Source: Aureimonas sp. SK2 (GTDB lineage: Bacteria; Pseudomonadota; Alphaproteobacteria; Rhizobiales; Rhizobiaceae). Taken from it: DNA of 64,000 bases. The stretch spans positions 248,001 through 312,000 of the forward strand of contig NZ_JAPZDS010000002.1 in assembly GCF_029813115.1 (NCBI RefSeq). Direction: 5' to 3'. The first letter of the stretch is position 1, and every line of letters begins with the position of its first letter. The position numbers were made by a program, and so were the translations under genes. Positions 28,202 through 36,415 of this stretch are shown here, piece after piece. The notes beneath the pieces are model-generated. The model had not been told where the DNA came from, made no database searches, and saw only the letters and a list, made by a program, of their open reading frames with translations.

Positions 28202-28776
28202 CGGACTTGTCCCTCCGTGGCGAAAGCGGCGCGGAGGGATCGACGATGCAGACCTTCATCCCCGCGCCTGAAGGGTGGGGCATCGCGCGCCCGAGCTGCG
28301 CAATCCGCGTCGACACGGCGCGCGAGGCGATGATTTCAGACCTCCTAGTCCCGGGCGCCCTTCGTCGGTACCGTGCGCGGGAGGGAATGCGCAATCGTAA
28401 GTAGAGCTTCCGCCATGGTATCCATGCGCCGAAGCATGGTCGCCCATGCAACCCATGAGTGCTCCCTTGGGGCCCGGCACCGCGACGTCCTTGGCCGGAG
28501 CTCGCCCTCGTGCGGAATCCTCAGCTCCTGGCGGCCGCCGCCTGCCGATCTGCAAGCTGCGGCTTCAGCAGGCACTATGTTCTGCGGCCTTCGCGGGTAT
28601 TGCGGATAGGCAACACAACCGTCGGTAGGTTGTTCGGCCTGTGAGGCGCCATTGCCAGCCGCGCGAAATCCAGCCATAGACTCTACCTGTGATTGCAATT
28701 GGCGATCTGCCCGAGGCGGATGGCCGAGCGTTGCGGCCCAAACGGGTGCAACCATAACGAGCGCCCAGGAGATATC
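28202..28776. other. Long non-coding-looking gap before the RTX gene
   Basis: These 575 bp have no convincing large gene. One short open frame (28246-28404, 52 codons, MQTFIPAPEGWGIARPS) has a strong GGAGGG ribosome site 9 nt upstream and could be a small gene, but it has no recognisable features. Several CATGG/CCATG words around 28414-28456 form overlapping short inverted repeats. The RTX promoter must lie in the right half; an AT-richer stretch occurs at about 28675-28710. Confidence 0.4.
28246..28404 (+). CDS. Possible small ORF (52 residues)
   Basis: MQTFIPAPEGWGIARPSCAI followed by a basic C-terminus (ALRRYRAREGMRNRK). It is preceded by GGAGGGATCGACG, a good ribosome site, and sits 44 bp after the unknown 107-residue gene. 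There is no known family, and coding status is doubtful. Confidence 0.25.
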   Translation: MQTFIPAPEGWGIARPSCAIRVDTAREAMISDLLVPGALRRYRAREGMRNRK

Positions 28777-30399
28777 ATGGCGACTACCATCAACGGCACG
28801 ATCGGCAACGACACCATCAACAGTGCCGGCAGCCCCGTCGGCCTGCGCACGAACCCGTTCAGCGTGGCGGAAAGCATCGTCGCGTTCGGCAATTCGGGCT
28901 TCGACCGGATCTACGGCAGCACCAATGCCGACGAGATCTACGGCAACACCGGCGACGACACGATCCTCGGCAACGGCGGCTCGGACAAGCTCTACGGCGG
29001 CCAGGGCAACGACGACATCTACGTCACCGGCGTTGCCGCTTCCACCACCGAGCCGGCGCTCGGCGTCAAGGCTCTGGCCGTCGGCGGCCAGGGGCAGGAC
29101 GAGATCTATGTCGGCGGCTACACCGAGAGCCGCGAGAGCGGCTCGGGCTTCGGCGGCGTCTTCACCGGCTCGGTGACGGTCTTCGGCGGCGCCGAGAGCA
29201 ACGACGTCTCCGATCAGGGCGATCTGATCGTCGCGAACCTGGACGTCAACTCCTCCGCCACCATCTACGGAAACGGCGGCAACGACACGATTTACGCGGA
29301 CGCCACGAACCGCTCGATCGCCGGCGACCTCACCTCCAAGTTCTACATCCACGGCGGCCAGGGCAACGACGACATCTACGGCGACGTCGGCACCGGCAGC
29401 ACCGTGATCGGCGGGCTCCAGACCGACTACATCTCGATCGACGCGACCAACTCCGTCACCATCTACGGCGGGAACGGCACGGACAGCGCGCAGGACGGCA
29501 ACGACACGATCTATGCCGACGTCTACAAGGACGGCTTCCTGACGACCGACCCGACGGCTTCGATCTACGGCAACGGCGGCGCGGACTACATTTCCCTCTA
29601 CGGCGAGAACAGCGACGTCAAGGCAGGGATCTTCGGCGGCCAGGGCAACGACACGATCTACGCCTACGGAGACTACACCGATTCCTCGTCCGGCGGCGAC
29701 GACGTCCTGGTCTCCGACTACTGGAACTACCCGACCTACGGCCTCGCCTCCAACAGCACCGTGGCCGGCGGCCTCGGCACGGACTATATCGACGTCCGCG
29801 TCAACGGGCAGGACGTGTCGATCTATGGCGGCAACGGCACCGCCGATCCGACCGACGGCGCCGACTATGTCGAAGTCAACCTCGGCGACACGGCCTCGGT
29901 CCAGGTCTTCGGCAACGGCGGCGACGACATTCTCTACGTCTACGGTTCGGGCAGCGCGTCGGTCTTCGGCGGCGCGGGCAACGACACGTTCTACCTCTAC
30001 AACCAGAACGACGTTCAGGGCGAGTTCCCGCAGTTCGTCGAGCTGACGGGCGGTCGCGACTCCGATCTCTTCGACATCTACGCTCGCGAGGACGACACGC
30101 GCGAGATCGGCGCGTTCGTGCGCATCACCGACTTCGACTTCGACGAGGACAGGATCGCCGGCGACACGGTCGACACGCTCCGCAGCGCGTCGGGCACCGC
30201 CAACAACTTCGACGGCATCGTCAACCTGGCGGGCGGCGTCGGCGACGGCACGGCGGCCCTCGTGACGGTGACCAGTGGCAACCTCGCCGGCTCCTACCTG
30301 GTCTACGACAACCACGGTGCCACCCAGGTCGTCGAGATCACCGGCTACACCGGCTCGGCCGATGCCGACGTGTTCGTGGGCAGCAACTACTACTCCTGA
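28777..30399 (+). CDS. RTX-type calcium-binding repeat protein, probable type I secreted
   Basis: A 540-residue acidic protein starting MATTINGTIGNDTINSAG, with no Sec signal and almost no Cys. It carries at least ten GGxGxD-type nonapeptide units spread through residues 40-430, for example GGQGNDDIY, GNGGNDTIY, GGNGTDSAQ, GNGGADYIS, GGAGNDTFY, often followed by Tyr and separated by 20-40-residue beta-rich linkers. These bind Ca2+ in parallel beta rolls that fold after type I secretion. The C-terminal 110 residues (FVRITDFDFDEDRIAGDTVDTL and onward to ADVFVGSNYYS) resemble the uncleaved secretion-signal region of such proteins. No enzymatic domain is visible, suggesting a surface or matrix protein. 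CAGGAG precedes the ATG. Confidence 0.88.
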   Translation: MATTINGTIGNDTINSAGSPVGLRTNPFSVAESIVAFGNSGFDRIYGSTNADEIYGNTGDDTILGNGGSDKLYGGQGNDDIYVTGVAASTTEPALGVKALAVGGQGQDEIYVGGYTESRESGSGFGGVFTGSVTVFGGAESNDVSDQGDLIVANLDVNSSATIYGNGGNDTIYADATNRSIAGDLTSKFYIHGGQGNDDIYGDVGTGSTVIGGLQTDYISIDATNSVTIYGGNGTDSAQDGNDTIYADVYKDGFLTTDPTASIYGNGGADYISLYGENSDVKAGIFGGQGNDTIYAYGDYTDSSSGGDDVLVSDYWNYPTYGLASNSTVAGGLGTDYIDVRVNGQDVSIYGGNGTADPTDGADYVEVNLGDTASVQVFGNGGDDILYVYGSGSASVFGGAGNDTFYLYNQNDVQGEFPQFVELTGGRDSDLFDIYAREDDTREIGAFVRITDFDFDEDRIAGDTVDTLRSASGTANNFDGIVNLAGGVGDGTAALVTVTSGNLAGSYLVYDNHGATQVVEITGYTGSADADVFVGSNYYS

Positions 30400-30413
30400 T
30401 CCGAGACCAGGAC

Positions 30414-30469
30414 GGGCCGGCCCTCGCGGGCCGGTCCGACGACAAGGAGGGGCGGCTTCCGGCCGCCCC
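30414..30469 (+). other. Two hairpins between the RTX and phosphatase-superfamily genes
   Basis: GGGCCGGCCC-TCGC-GGGCCGGTCC at 30414-30437 (one G-U) and GGGGCGGC-TTCCG-GCCGCCCC at 30449-30469. Neither is followed by T residues, so they could attenuate readthrough from the highly expressed RTX gene into the downstream enzyme gene or protect the RTX mRNA end. Confidence 0.5.
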
Positions 30470-30496
30470 CATCCGTCATCTTTCCAGGGTCATGCC

Positions 30497-31414
30497 ATGA
30501 GCGCCGATCGCGTCCTCTTCGTCACCCTCGATTCCTGCCGCTACGACACGTTCGCGAACGCTGCGGCACCCAACATCAAGGCGCTGGCGCCGCTGCACAA
30601 GGCGCAGTCGCCGAGCTATTTCACCTATGGGTCGCATTCGGCGATGTTCGTCGGCTTCACCCCCGGCATTCCCGGTGCCGCGCAGCCGCTGCTCGACCCC
30701 AAATTCGGCAAGCTCTTCAAGATCGCGGGTGCTGGCTTTGCCGGCAAAGGCACCGAGGGCTACGCCCTGTCCGGCTCCAACATCATCGAAGGCTTCCGCA
30801 ACCTCGGCTATACGACCATCGGAACCGCCGCCATGGGCTGGTTCGACCCCGCGACGCCGACCGGCGTCCACCTCAGCCGCAGCTTCGACCACTTCCACTA
30901 TGCCGGCGCCTACTATCTGCGAAAGCAGATGGAATGGGTGTCGCGCCGGCTCGACCGGGCGAGCGGCGACACCTTCACCTTCGTGAATGTCGGCGAAACG
31001 CACGTGCCCTACTGGTTCGAGGGCGCCGACTGGTCGCCGGATGACAATCCCTGCCTGCCGTTCCAGGACCGGGACCGCGCCGCCGAATGCGCGCGCCGGC
31101 AGCGAGCCTGCCTCGAATTCGTCGACGGCCTGCTGGCGCCCCTTCTGGAGCGCCATCGCGACGGCACGGTGATCGTGTGCGGCGACCACGGCGACTGCTG
31201 GGGCGAGGACGGGTTGTGGGAACACGGCATCGCCCATCCCATGACGACCACCGTGCCCCTGCTCATCCGCTACAAGGGCCACCCCGTGGCGCGCGAGACG
31301 CCGGCACGGCAGGCCTCGCCCTGGCGCGCCGCAGCCCGCCGCCTGCTCGGTGGCCTCGGTGCCGGCGAAGCGTGCCCCGTCCACGCCCGCACCGCCTCGC
31401 GCTGGAACGGCTGA
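30497..31414 (+). CDS. Alkaline phosphatase/sulfatase superfamily metalloenzyme, STM4013-like
   Basis: A 305-residue protein, apparently cytoplasmic (no signal). The metal site of the superfamily is visible: Asp in FVTLDSCRYDTF (residues 7-18), Ser/His in the nucleophile region SYFTYGSHSAMFVGF, and GDHGDCWGEDGLWEHG near residue 230. It lacks the sulfatase C/S-x-P-x-R motif, so it is not a formylglycine sulfatase. The overall pattern (LD-RYD, YGSHSAMFVGF-P, NVGETH, GDHG--WGEDG) resembles the STM4013/SEN3800 hydrolase group, often found in cassettes with radical SAM proteins. Those partners are absent here; instead it follows the RTX gene. Substrate unknown. Confidence 0.7.
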   Translation: MSADRVLFVTLDSCRYDTFANAAAPNIKALAPLHKAQSPSYFTYGSHSAMFVGFTPGIPGAAQPLLDPKFGKLFKIAGAGFAGKGTEGYALSGSNIIEGFRNLGYTTIGTAAMGWFDPATPTGVHLSRSFDHFHYAGAYYLRKQMEWVSRRLDRASGDTFTFVNVGETHVPYWFEGADWSPDDNPCLPFQDRDRAAECARRQRACLEFVDGLLAPLLERHRDGTVIVCGDHGDCWGEDGLWEHGIAHPMTTTVPLLIRYKGHPVARETPARQASPWRAAARRLLGGLGAGEACPVHARTASRWNG

Positions 31415-31478
31415 GGCGAACCGCACGTTCTTCCTCTCCGGGGCGATCGAGACGCCTCGAAACGAAGGAGGGCGAGCG

Positions 31479-31736
31479 ATGTCCGATATCCACTACAAGA
31501 TCGTCGAGCACGACGGCGGCTGGGCCTACAAGGTTGGGGACGTGTTTTCCGAGACCTTCCCGACGCATGACCGGGCCCTGGCCGCGGCGCGCGACGCCTC
31601 GGCGCGCCAGGAACTGGCGGGCGAGACGGCGGGCATCCAGTACCAGGACGGCAGCGGCGTCTGGCACGAGGAAATCGCGCGCGGCGACGACCGCCCGCAT
31701 GCCGACGTCGTGGACGGGGACGCCGCCCGCTCCTGA
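31479..31736 (+). CDS. DUF2188-like small protein
   Basis: An 85-residue protein: MSDIHYKIVEHDGGWAYKVG, then DVFSETFPTHDRALAAARDA. The order of a beta hairpin with W-Y, a T-H-D turn, and an Ala-rich helix matches DUF2188, small proteins of unknown function common in rhizobia. AAGGAGGG is placed ideally before the ATG. It lies 64 bp after the phosphatase-superfamily gene in the same direction and converges with the glycosyltransferase, with GC-rich dyads but no clear terminator between. Confidence 0.75.
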   Translation: MSDIHYKIVEHDGGWAYKVGDVFSETFPTHDRALAAARDASARQELAGETAGIQYQDGSGVWHEEIARGDDRPHADVVDGDAARS

Positions 31737-31760
31737 CCGGCGCGCCGGCGCGGGGCGCCG

Positions 31761-33746
31761 TCAGGCGTCCGTGCCGGGCTCGCGATGCGGGGTCTTCTCC
31801 CATTTGTGCGGGGCGTGGAACAACTGGCCGATCGCGCGGATGCCGGCGAGGCTCACGATCAGCCAGTAGAACCAGAGGGACCAGAGACGGCGCAGGAGCG
31901 GACGCTCCGCGTCGTTGGCGACCAGCCGCGCCGTCAGGATGAAGACGGCATAGGCGAAGACGATGTTGAAGAGGTCCAGCGCGGCGAGAATGCCGGCTGA
32001 GATGCGGACTTCGTCACGGGCGAGATAGGCGTAGATCGCCGTCGCGAGATGCGCGGCGAAGACGATGTGCATCAGGCTCGCCGCGATCATGCCGCCGAAC
32101 AGGATCTGGAAGGTCAGGAAGGCCCTCGGCCCGAGCTGCCGCCAGGCGAGGCGCGGGTCGCGCATGTGGACGAGCGATGTCTGGCACCAGCCCTTGATCC
32201 AGCGCGTGCGCTGATTGCGCCAGTCGATGAAGCGCGCGGGCGCGATCTCGGAGGTCGGGCAGCCGATCGTACCGATGCGGTAGCCGAGGCGCGACAGGCG
32301 GATGCCGAGGTCGGCGTCCTCCGCGACGTTGTGGCTGTCCCAGCCGCCCGCTTCCACCAGCGCCGCCCGGCGGAAATGGTTGGACGTGCCGCCGAGCGGC
32401 AAGGGCAGGCCGCGACGCGCGAGCCAAGGCAGGATGGCCCGGAACAGGACCGCGTATTCCAGCGCGAAGAGGGTCTCCAGCCAGCCGTTCGCGGCATTGC
32501 GGATGACGAGCGGCGCCTGGAGGCAGGCAAGGCGCGGCGGCGCGGCCCGGAAGGCGGCATGGGCCGCGCGGAGCTGCCCCGGATCGGGGCGGTCCTCGGC
32601 GTCGAACAGCACGACATATTCGCCGCGCGTCAGCGGCAGGGCGAAGTTCAGCGCCTTGGGCTTGGTGGTCGGGTCGGTGCGCGGCGTCGCGATCACCGAG
32701 AAGTTCGGCTCGTTCCGGATGGCCCTCTCGACGGCGGCGATCGTGTCCGGGTCGTTGGCCTCGCAGACGAAGAAGACTTCGAGGCGGGAGCGCGGCCAGT
32801 CGAGCGCCGCCATGGCGCGCGCCAGCGGCTCGGCCATCGCGGCCTCCCGATGGAGGGCGACGAGCACGGAATAGATGGGCAGCGCGGTGTCCGCGCTTCC
32901 CGCCACCGCGACGCGCGCCGGCGAGGGGAGGGCGGCGGCGCCGATCAGCACGCGCAGGCGGAACAGCGTGAAGCCGAAGGCGCAAAGGCTCGCCGTCCCG
33001 TGGGCCGCCGGCCAGAACAGGTGCGGCACGGCGAACCAGGCATGGGCGAGCGCGACGAGCAGAAGAACGGCCACCGCCGCCTGGCCTGCGGTCAGCACCT
33101 CGCGCGCGGACCAGCGGTTGTGGTCCGCCGCCAGGCTGAGGCGGGCGCGCGTCGAGCGCTCGGCCGCGTCCGCCCGCCGGCGTGCGGACGCGATCTCCCG
33201 GCGCGTCGTGACCCGCAGCGTCGCGGCGAGTTCGGGAGAACGGGCGACGCGCTCCCGAAGGCTGCCGAGGCGGTCGAGACGCGGGGCGAGATAGAGGCGG
33301 GGGCGCATCGCCCCGTCGCAGGTCTTGGCATGCCGTTCGGACGCGTCGAGAGCACCGCGTCCGTCGCGCAGCAGCGAGGCGCCAAGAGCGATCGGCTCGG
33401 ACCGCAGGCCGAGGACGGCGCCCATGGCCTCGGCCAGCCGCTCCTCCGACGTCAGGCCGGCCGCGACGAGTTCCTCGTCCACGCTCGACCCGTTCCGCTC
33501 GGCCTCCCGGCAGGCGTCCTCGAAATCGTCCGTGGAAAGCGCGAGAGACATCAGCACGCGACGCAACGCAGGAAGCGTCTCGGATGCGGCCGACGGAGCG
33601 CGCGAGGATCGATCCGTCGCGTCTTCAGGAAGGGAAGGAAGGCCGACCTGGCCGCTGGCGTCCGCGCTCGGGACCGCATATTCGGATGAACGCAAACGCT
33701 GCTCCCGAGGGCGGGATGAACCTGACGTTGGGTCATCCTGCGCCAC
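31761..33746 (-). CDS. Membrane glycosyltransferase with N-terminal T2SSE/MshEN-like domain
   Basis: Up to 661 residues from a GTG at 33746. Order: low-complexity leader (1-60), a domain at about 65-150 with EAERNGSSVDEELVAAGLTSEERLAEAMGAV typical of the T2SS GspE N-domain, two membrane helices (about 210-262), a GT2 domain (290-520) with DAED, GGTSNHFRR, AEDADLGIRL and RTRWIKGWCQT, and three to four C-terminal helices. This is the layout of processive polysaccharide synthases; the N-domain in some relatives binds c-di-GMP. ATG 33551 (MSLALSTDDF) is the likelier start, as 33746 lies only 24 bp from the divergent gene. Product unknown. Confidence 0.82.
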   Translation of the reverse strand: MAQDDPTSGSSRPREQRLRSSEYAVPSADASGQVGLPSLPEDATDRSSRAPSAASETLPALRRVLMSLALSTDDFEDACREAERNGSSVDEELVAAGLTSEERLAEAMGAVLGLRSEPIALGASLLRDGRGALDASERHAKTCDGAMRPRLYLAPRLDRLGSLRERVARSPELAATLRVTTRREIASARRRADAAERSTRARLSLAADHNRWSAREVLTAGQAAVAVLLLVALAHAWFAVPHLFWPAAHGTASLCAFGFTLFRLRVLIGAAALPSPARVAVAGSADTALPIYSVLVALHREAAMAEPLARAMAALDWPRSRLEVFFVCEANDPDTIAAVERAIRNEPNFSVIATPRTDPTTKPKALNFALPLTRGEYVVLFDAEDRPDPGQLRAAHAAFRAAPPRLACLQAPLVIRNAANGWLETLFALEYAVLFRAILPWLARRGLPLPLGGTSNHFRRAALVEAGGWDSHNVAEDADLGIRLSRLGYRIGTIGCPTSEIAPARFIDWRNQRTRWIKGWCQTSLVHMRDPRLAWRQLGPRAFLTFQILFGGMIAASLMHIVFAAHLATAIYAYLARDEVRISAGILAALDLFNIVFAYAVFILTARLVANDAERPLLRRLWSLWFYWLIVSLAGIRAIGQLFHAPHKWEKTPHREPGTDA

Positions 33747-33770
33747 CGGGCGGTCACGGAGAAGATATCC

Positions 33771-34640
33771 TTGCGTGTATTTTTAGCCGCAACTCTATCC
33801 GCGATGATCGCGCTGGTTGTGCCGGCTTGGGGCCAAGCGGGCGCGGGAGCGGTAGCGCCTGCGGCTCCGGTCGTGCCGACACCCAACTTCTGGGACCAGG
33901 GCCAGCGCTTCGCCGAGCCGAACCTGTCGGCCCGCGCCCGCATCCGCTTCCTGACCTCCGTCGATTTCGCGCCGTTCAACTTCCTGGACCAGCGGGGGCG
34001 TCTGGCGGGCTTCCATGTCGATCTCGCCCGCACGATCTGCGAAGAGCTCGACATCGCCGCCCGCTGCCAGATCGAGGCACGGCCCTTCACGGAACTGGGC
34101 GACCTCCTGACGGCAGGCGACGGGGAGGCAGTGATCGCGGGTCTGGCGATCAACGCCGACAACCGCTCCCGCTTCGCCTTCACCCATCCGTTCTTCCGCT
34201 ATCCCGCCCGTTTCGTCACGCTCGCCGGACAGCCGATGGATGCCGAGCTCCGATCGGGTCTGGCCGGCGTCCGGGTCGGCGTCGTCTCCGGCAGCGCCCA
34301 CGAAGCCATGCTGCGGTCCTTCTTTCCCCAGGCCGAGGTGGTCGGCCTGCCCACGCGCGACGAAGCGCTGGCGGCGCTGCGGGCCGAGCGGGTGCGCGCC
34401 GTTTTCGGCGACGGGGTCGGCCTGTCCTTCTGGCTGTCCAGCGAGGCGGCGGCCGACTGCTGCGCCTTTGCCGGCGGGCCGTATCTTTCCGACCATTTTC
34501 TCGGCGAAGGACTCGCCATCGCGGTGAAGCCGGAGGACGAGGACCTGCGCGCGGCCTTCGACTATGCAATCGGCCGGATCGTGGCGAGCGGGCGCATGTC
34601 GGAACTCCTCCTGCGCTATTTTCCCGTCAGCGCCTTTTGA
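33771..34640 (+). CDS. Extracellular solute-binding protein (family 3-like)
   Basis: A 289-residue periplasmic protein from a TTG start (33771), preceded by GGAGAAGA. The start gives a complete signal peptide (MRVFLAATLSAMIALVVPAWGQA). The mature part has the PBPb fold of amino-acid-binding proteins: FLTSVDFAPFNFLDQRGRLAGFHVDLARTICEEL, FTELGDLL, AGLAINADNRSRFAFTHPFF. No ABC permease or ATPase is adjacent, so it is either an orphan binding protein or the sensor part of another system. Lack of the usual TxxYxP suggests relaxed ligand specificity, but this is speculation. Confidence 0.8.
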   Translation: MRVFLAATLSAMIALVVPAWGQAGAGAVAPAAPVVPTPNFWDQGQRFAEPNLSARARIRFLTSVDFAPFNFLDQRGRLAGFHVDLARTICEELDIAARCQIEARPFTELGDLLTAGDGEAVIAGLAINADNRSRFAFTHPFFRYPARFVTLAGQPMDAELRSGLAGVRVGVVSGSAHEAMLRSFFPQAEVVGLPTRDEALAALRAERVRAVFGDGVGLSFWLSSEAAADCCAFAGGPYLSDHFLGEGLAIAVKPEDEDLRAAFDYAIGRIVASGRMSELLLRYFPVSAF

Positions 34641-34750
34641 AGCGCCGACCCGCCGTTGACGGCGCGGCGCCCGAAACCATAGACGAAGGCTGGACTTGCC
34701 GGACGACGCCTCTTTTCTGCGTCGGGCCGGGGCGTGAAGGGTGACCGACC

Positions 34751-36415
34751 ATGGCGATTGAGAGCGTAGCGGCGCTGAGCCGCGACATGCCGGATCTTCT
34801 CGATGCGGCTGCGACCTCGCAGGCCTGGCCCTTCGAGGAAGCCCGCAAGATCGTCGACCGCCTGAAGCGGACGGGCAAGCGGGAGGCCCTGTTCGAGACC
34901 GGCTACGGGCCTTCGGGCCTGCCCCATATCGGCACGTTCGGCGAGGTGGCGCGCACGACGATGGTGCGCCAGGCCTTCCGCATCCTGACCGAGGACGCGA
35001 TCCCGACCCGGCTGATCTGCTTTTCCGACGACATGGACGGGATGCGCAAGATCCCCGACAACGTGCCCGACCGCACCGCGCTGGAGCCCCATCTCCAGCG
35101 CCCCCTGTCCGACGTGCCCAACCCGTTCGGCGGGGAGGAGGCGACGTTCGCGGGCCACAACAACGCGATGCTGCGTCGCTTCCTCGACACGTTCGGCTTC
35201 GACTACGAGTTCGCGAGCGCCACGGACTACTACCGATCGGGCCGCTTCGACGCGGTGCTCCTGCGTGCGGCGGAGCGCTACGACGACATCATGGGCGTGA
35301 TGCTGCCGACGCTCGGCCCCGAGCGCCAGGCGACCTACAGCCCCTTCCTGCCGATCTCGCCGACCACCGGACGCGTCCTCTACGTGCCGATGAAGGCGGT
35401 CGACGCCAAGGCGGGCACGGTGACCTTCCTCGACGAGGACGGCACGGAAACGACCCTGCCCGTCACCGGCGGCCGGGTGAAGCTTCAGTGGAAGCCGGAC
35501 TTCGGCATGCGCTGGGCGGCCCTCGGCGTCGATTTCGAGATGTTCGGCAAGGACCACCAGACCAACGCCGCCGTCTACGACCGGATCTGCGAGATCCTCG
35601 GCGGCGAGGCGCCCGAGCACTTCGTCTACGAGCTGTTCCTCGACGCCGAAGGCGCCAAGATCTCCAAGTCCAAGGGCAACGGCCTGTCGATCGAGGAATG
35701 GCTGACCTACGCCTCGCCGGAAAGCCTCGGCCTCTACATGTTCGGCAAGCCGCGGGCGGCCAAGCGGCTCCACTTCGACGTGATCCCGAAGGCCGTCGAG
35801 GACTACTACGCCTTTGCCGCCGCCTATGAGCGGCAGGACGCCAAATCGCGCCTCCAGAACCCGGTCTTCCATATCCATGGCGGCGAGCCCCCGGTGAAGG
35901 GCATCCCGGTTTCCTTCGCGCTGCTCCTCAACCTCGTCTCGGCCTCCAACGCCTCCGATCCCAAGACGCTCTGGGGCTTCATCTCGCGCTATGCGCCGGG
36001 CGTGACGGCCGAGACCGATCCCGAGCTCGACCGGCTGGTCGGCTATGCGCTGCGCTATTTCGAGGACTTCGTGCGCCCGACCAAGCGGTTCCGCGCGCCC
36101 GACGAGGTGGAGCGCGGGGCGCTGGAGGATCTCGACCGGCGGCTGGCGGCACTTCCCGAAGGGGCCGACGCCGCGGCGATCCAGGATGCCGTGCTCGACG
36201 CCGCCCGCCCGATCCCGCGCTATCAGGACGCGAAGAAGAAGGGACCGGACGGCGGCCCCGGCGTGTCGCTGGAGTGGTTCTCCGCGCTCTACCAGATCCT
36301 GATCGGGCAGGAGCGGGGCCCGCGCTTCGGCTCCTTCGTCGCGCTCTACGGCATCGACGAGACGCGCCGGCTGATCGCCGACGCGCTGGCCGGGCGGCTC
36401 GTCTCAGCCGCCTGA
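34751..36415 (+). CDS. lysS: Lysyl-tRNA synthetase, class I
   Basis: A 554-residue class I LysRS, which charges tRNA-Lys in archaea and in alphaproteobacteria such as Hyphomicrobiales. The class I signatures are [11 protein letters not shown] (HIGH variant, about residues 52-62) and KISKSKGNG (KMSKS variant, near 303-311). The helical C-terminal anticodon region is complete. It is unrelated to class II LysRS of most bacteria. GAAGGGTGACC precedes the ATG. Its end overlaps the stop of the convergent thermonuclease-like gene by 12 bp. Confidence 0.96.
   Translation: MAIESVAALSRDMPDLLDAAATSQAWPFEEARKIVDRLKRTGKREALFETGYGPSGLPHIGTFGEVARTTMVRQAFRILTEDAIPTRLICFSDDMDGMRKIPDNVPDRTALEPHLQRPLSDVPNPFGGEEATFAGHNNAMLRRFLDTFGFDYEFASATDYYRSGRFDAVLLRAAERYDDIMGVMLPTLGPERQATYSPFLPISPTTGRVLYVPMKAVDAKAGTVTFLDEDGTETTLPVTGGRVKLQWKPDFGMRWAALGVDFEMFGKDHQTNAAVYDRICEILGGEAPEHFVYELFLDAEGAKISKSKGNGLSIEEWLTYASPESLGLYMFGKPRAAKRLHFDVIPKAVEDYYAFAAAYERQDAKSRLQNPVFHIHGGEPPVKGIPVSFALLLNLVSASNASDPKTLWGFISRYAPGVTAETDPELDRLVGYALRYFEDFVRPTKRFRAPDEVERGALEDLDRRLAALPEGADAAAIQDAVLDAARPIPRYQDAKKKGPDGGPGVSLEWFSALYQILIGQERGPRFGSFVALYGIDETRRLIADALAGRLVSAA

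Noticed and set aside
28777-30399. DNA-level tandem repeats in the RTX gene as a separate mobile or repeat element
   Set aside because: The repeated words (for example GGCCAGGGCAACGACGACAT) encode the GGQGND units and vary at third positions, so they reflect protein repeats.
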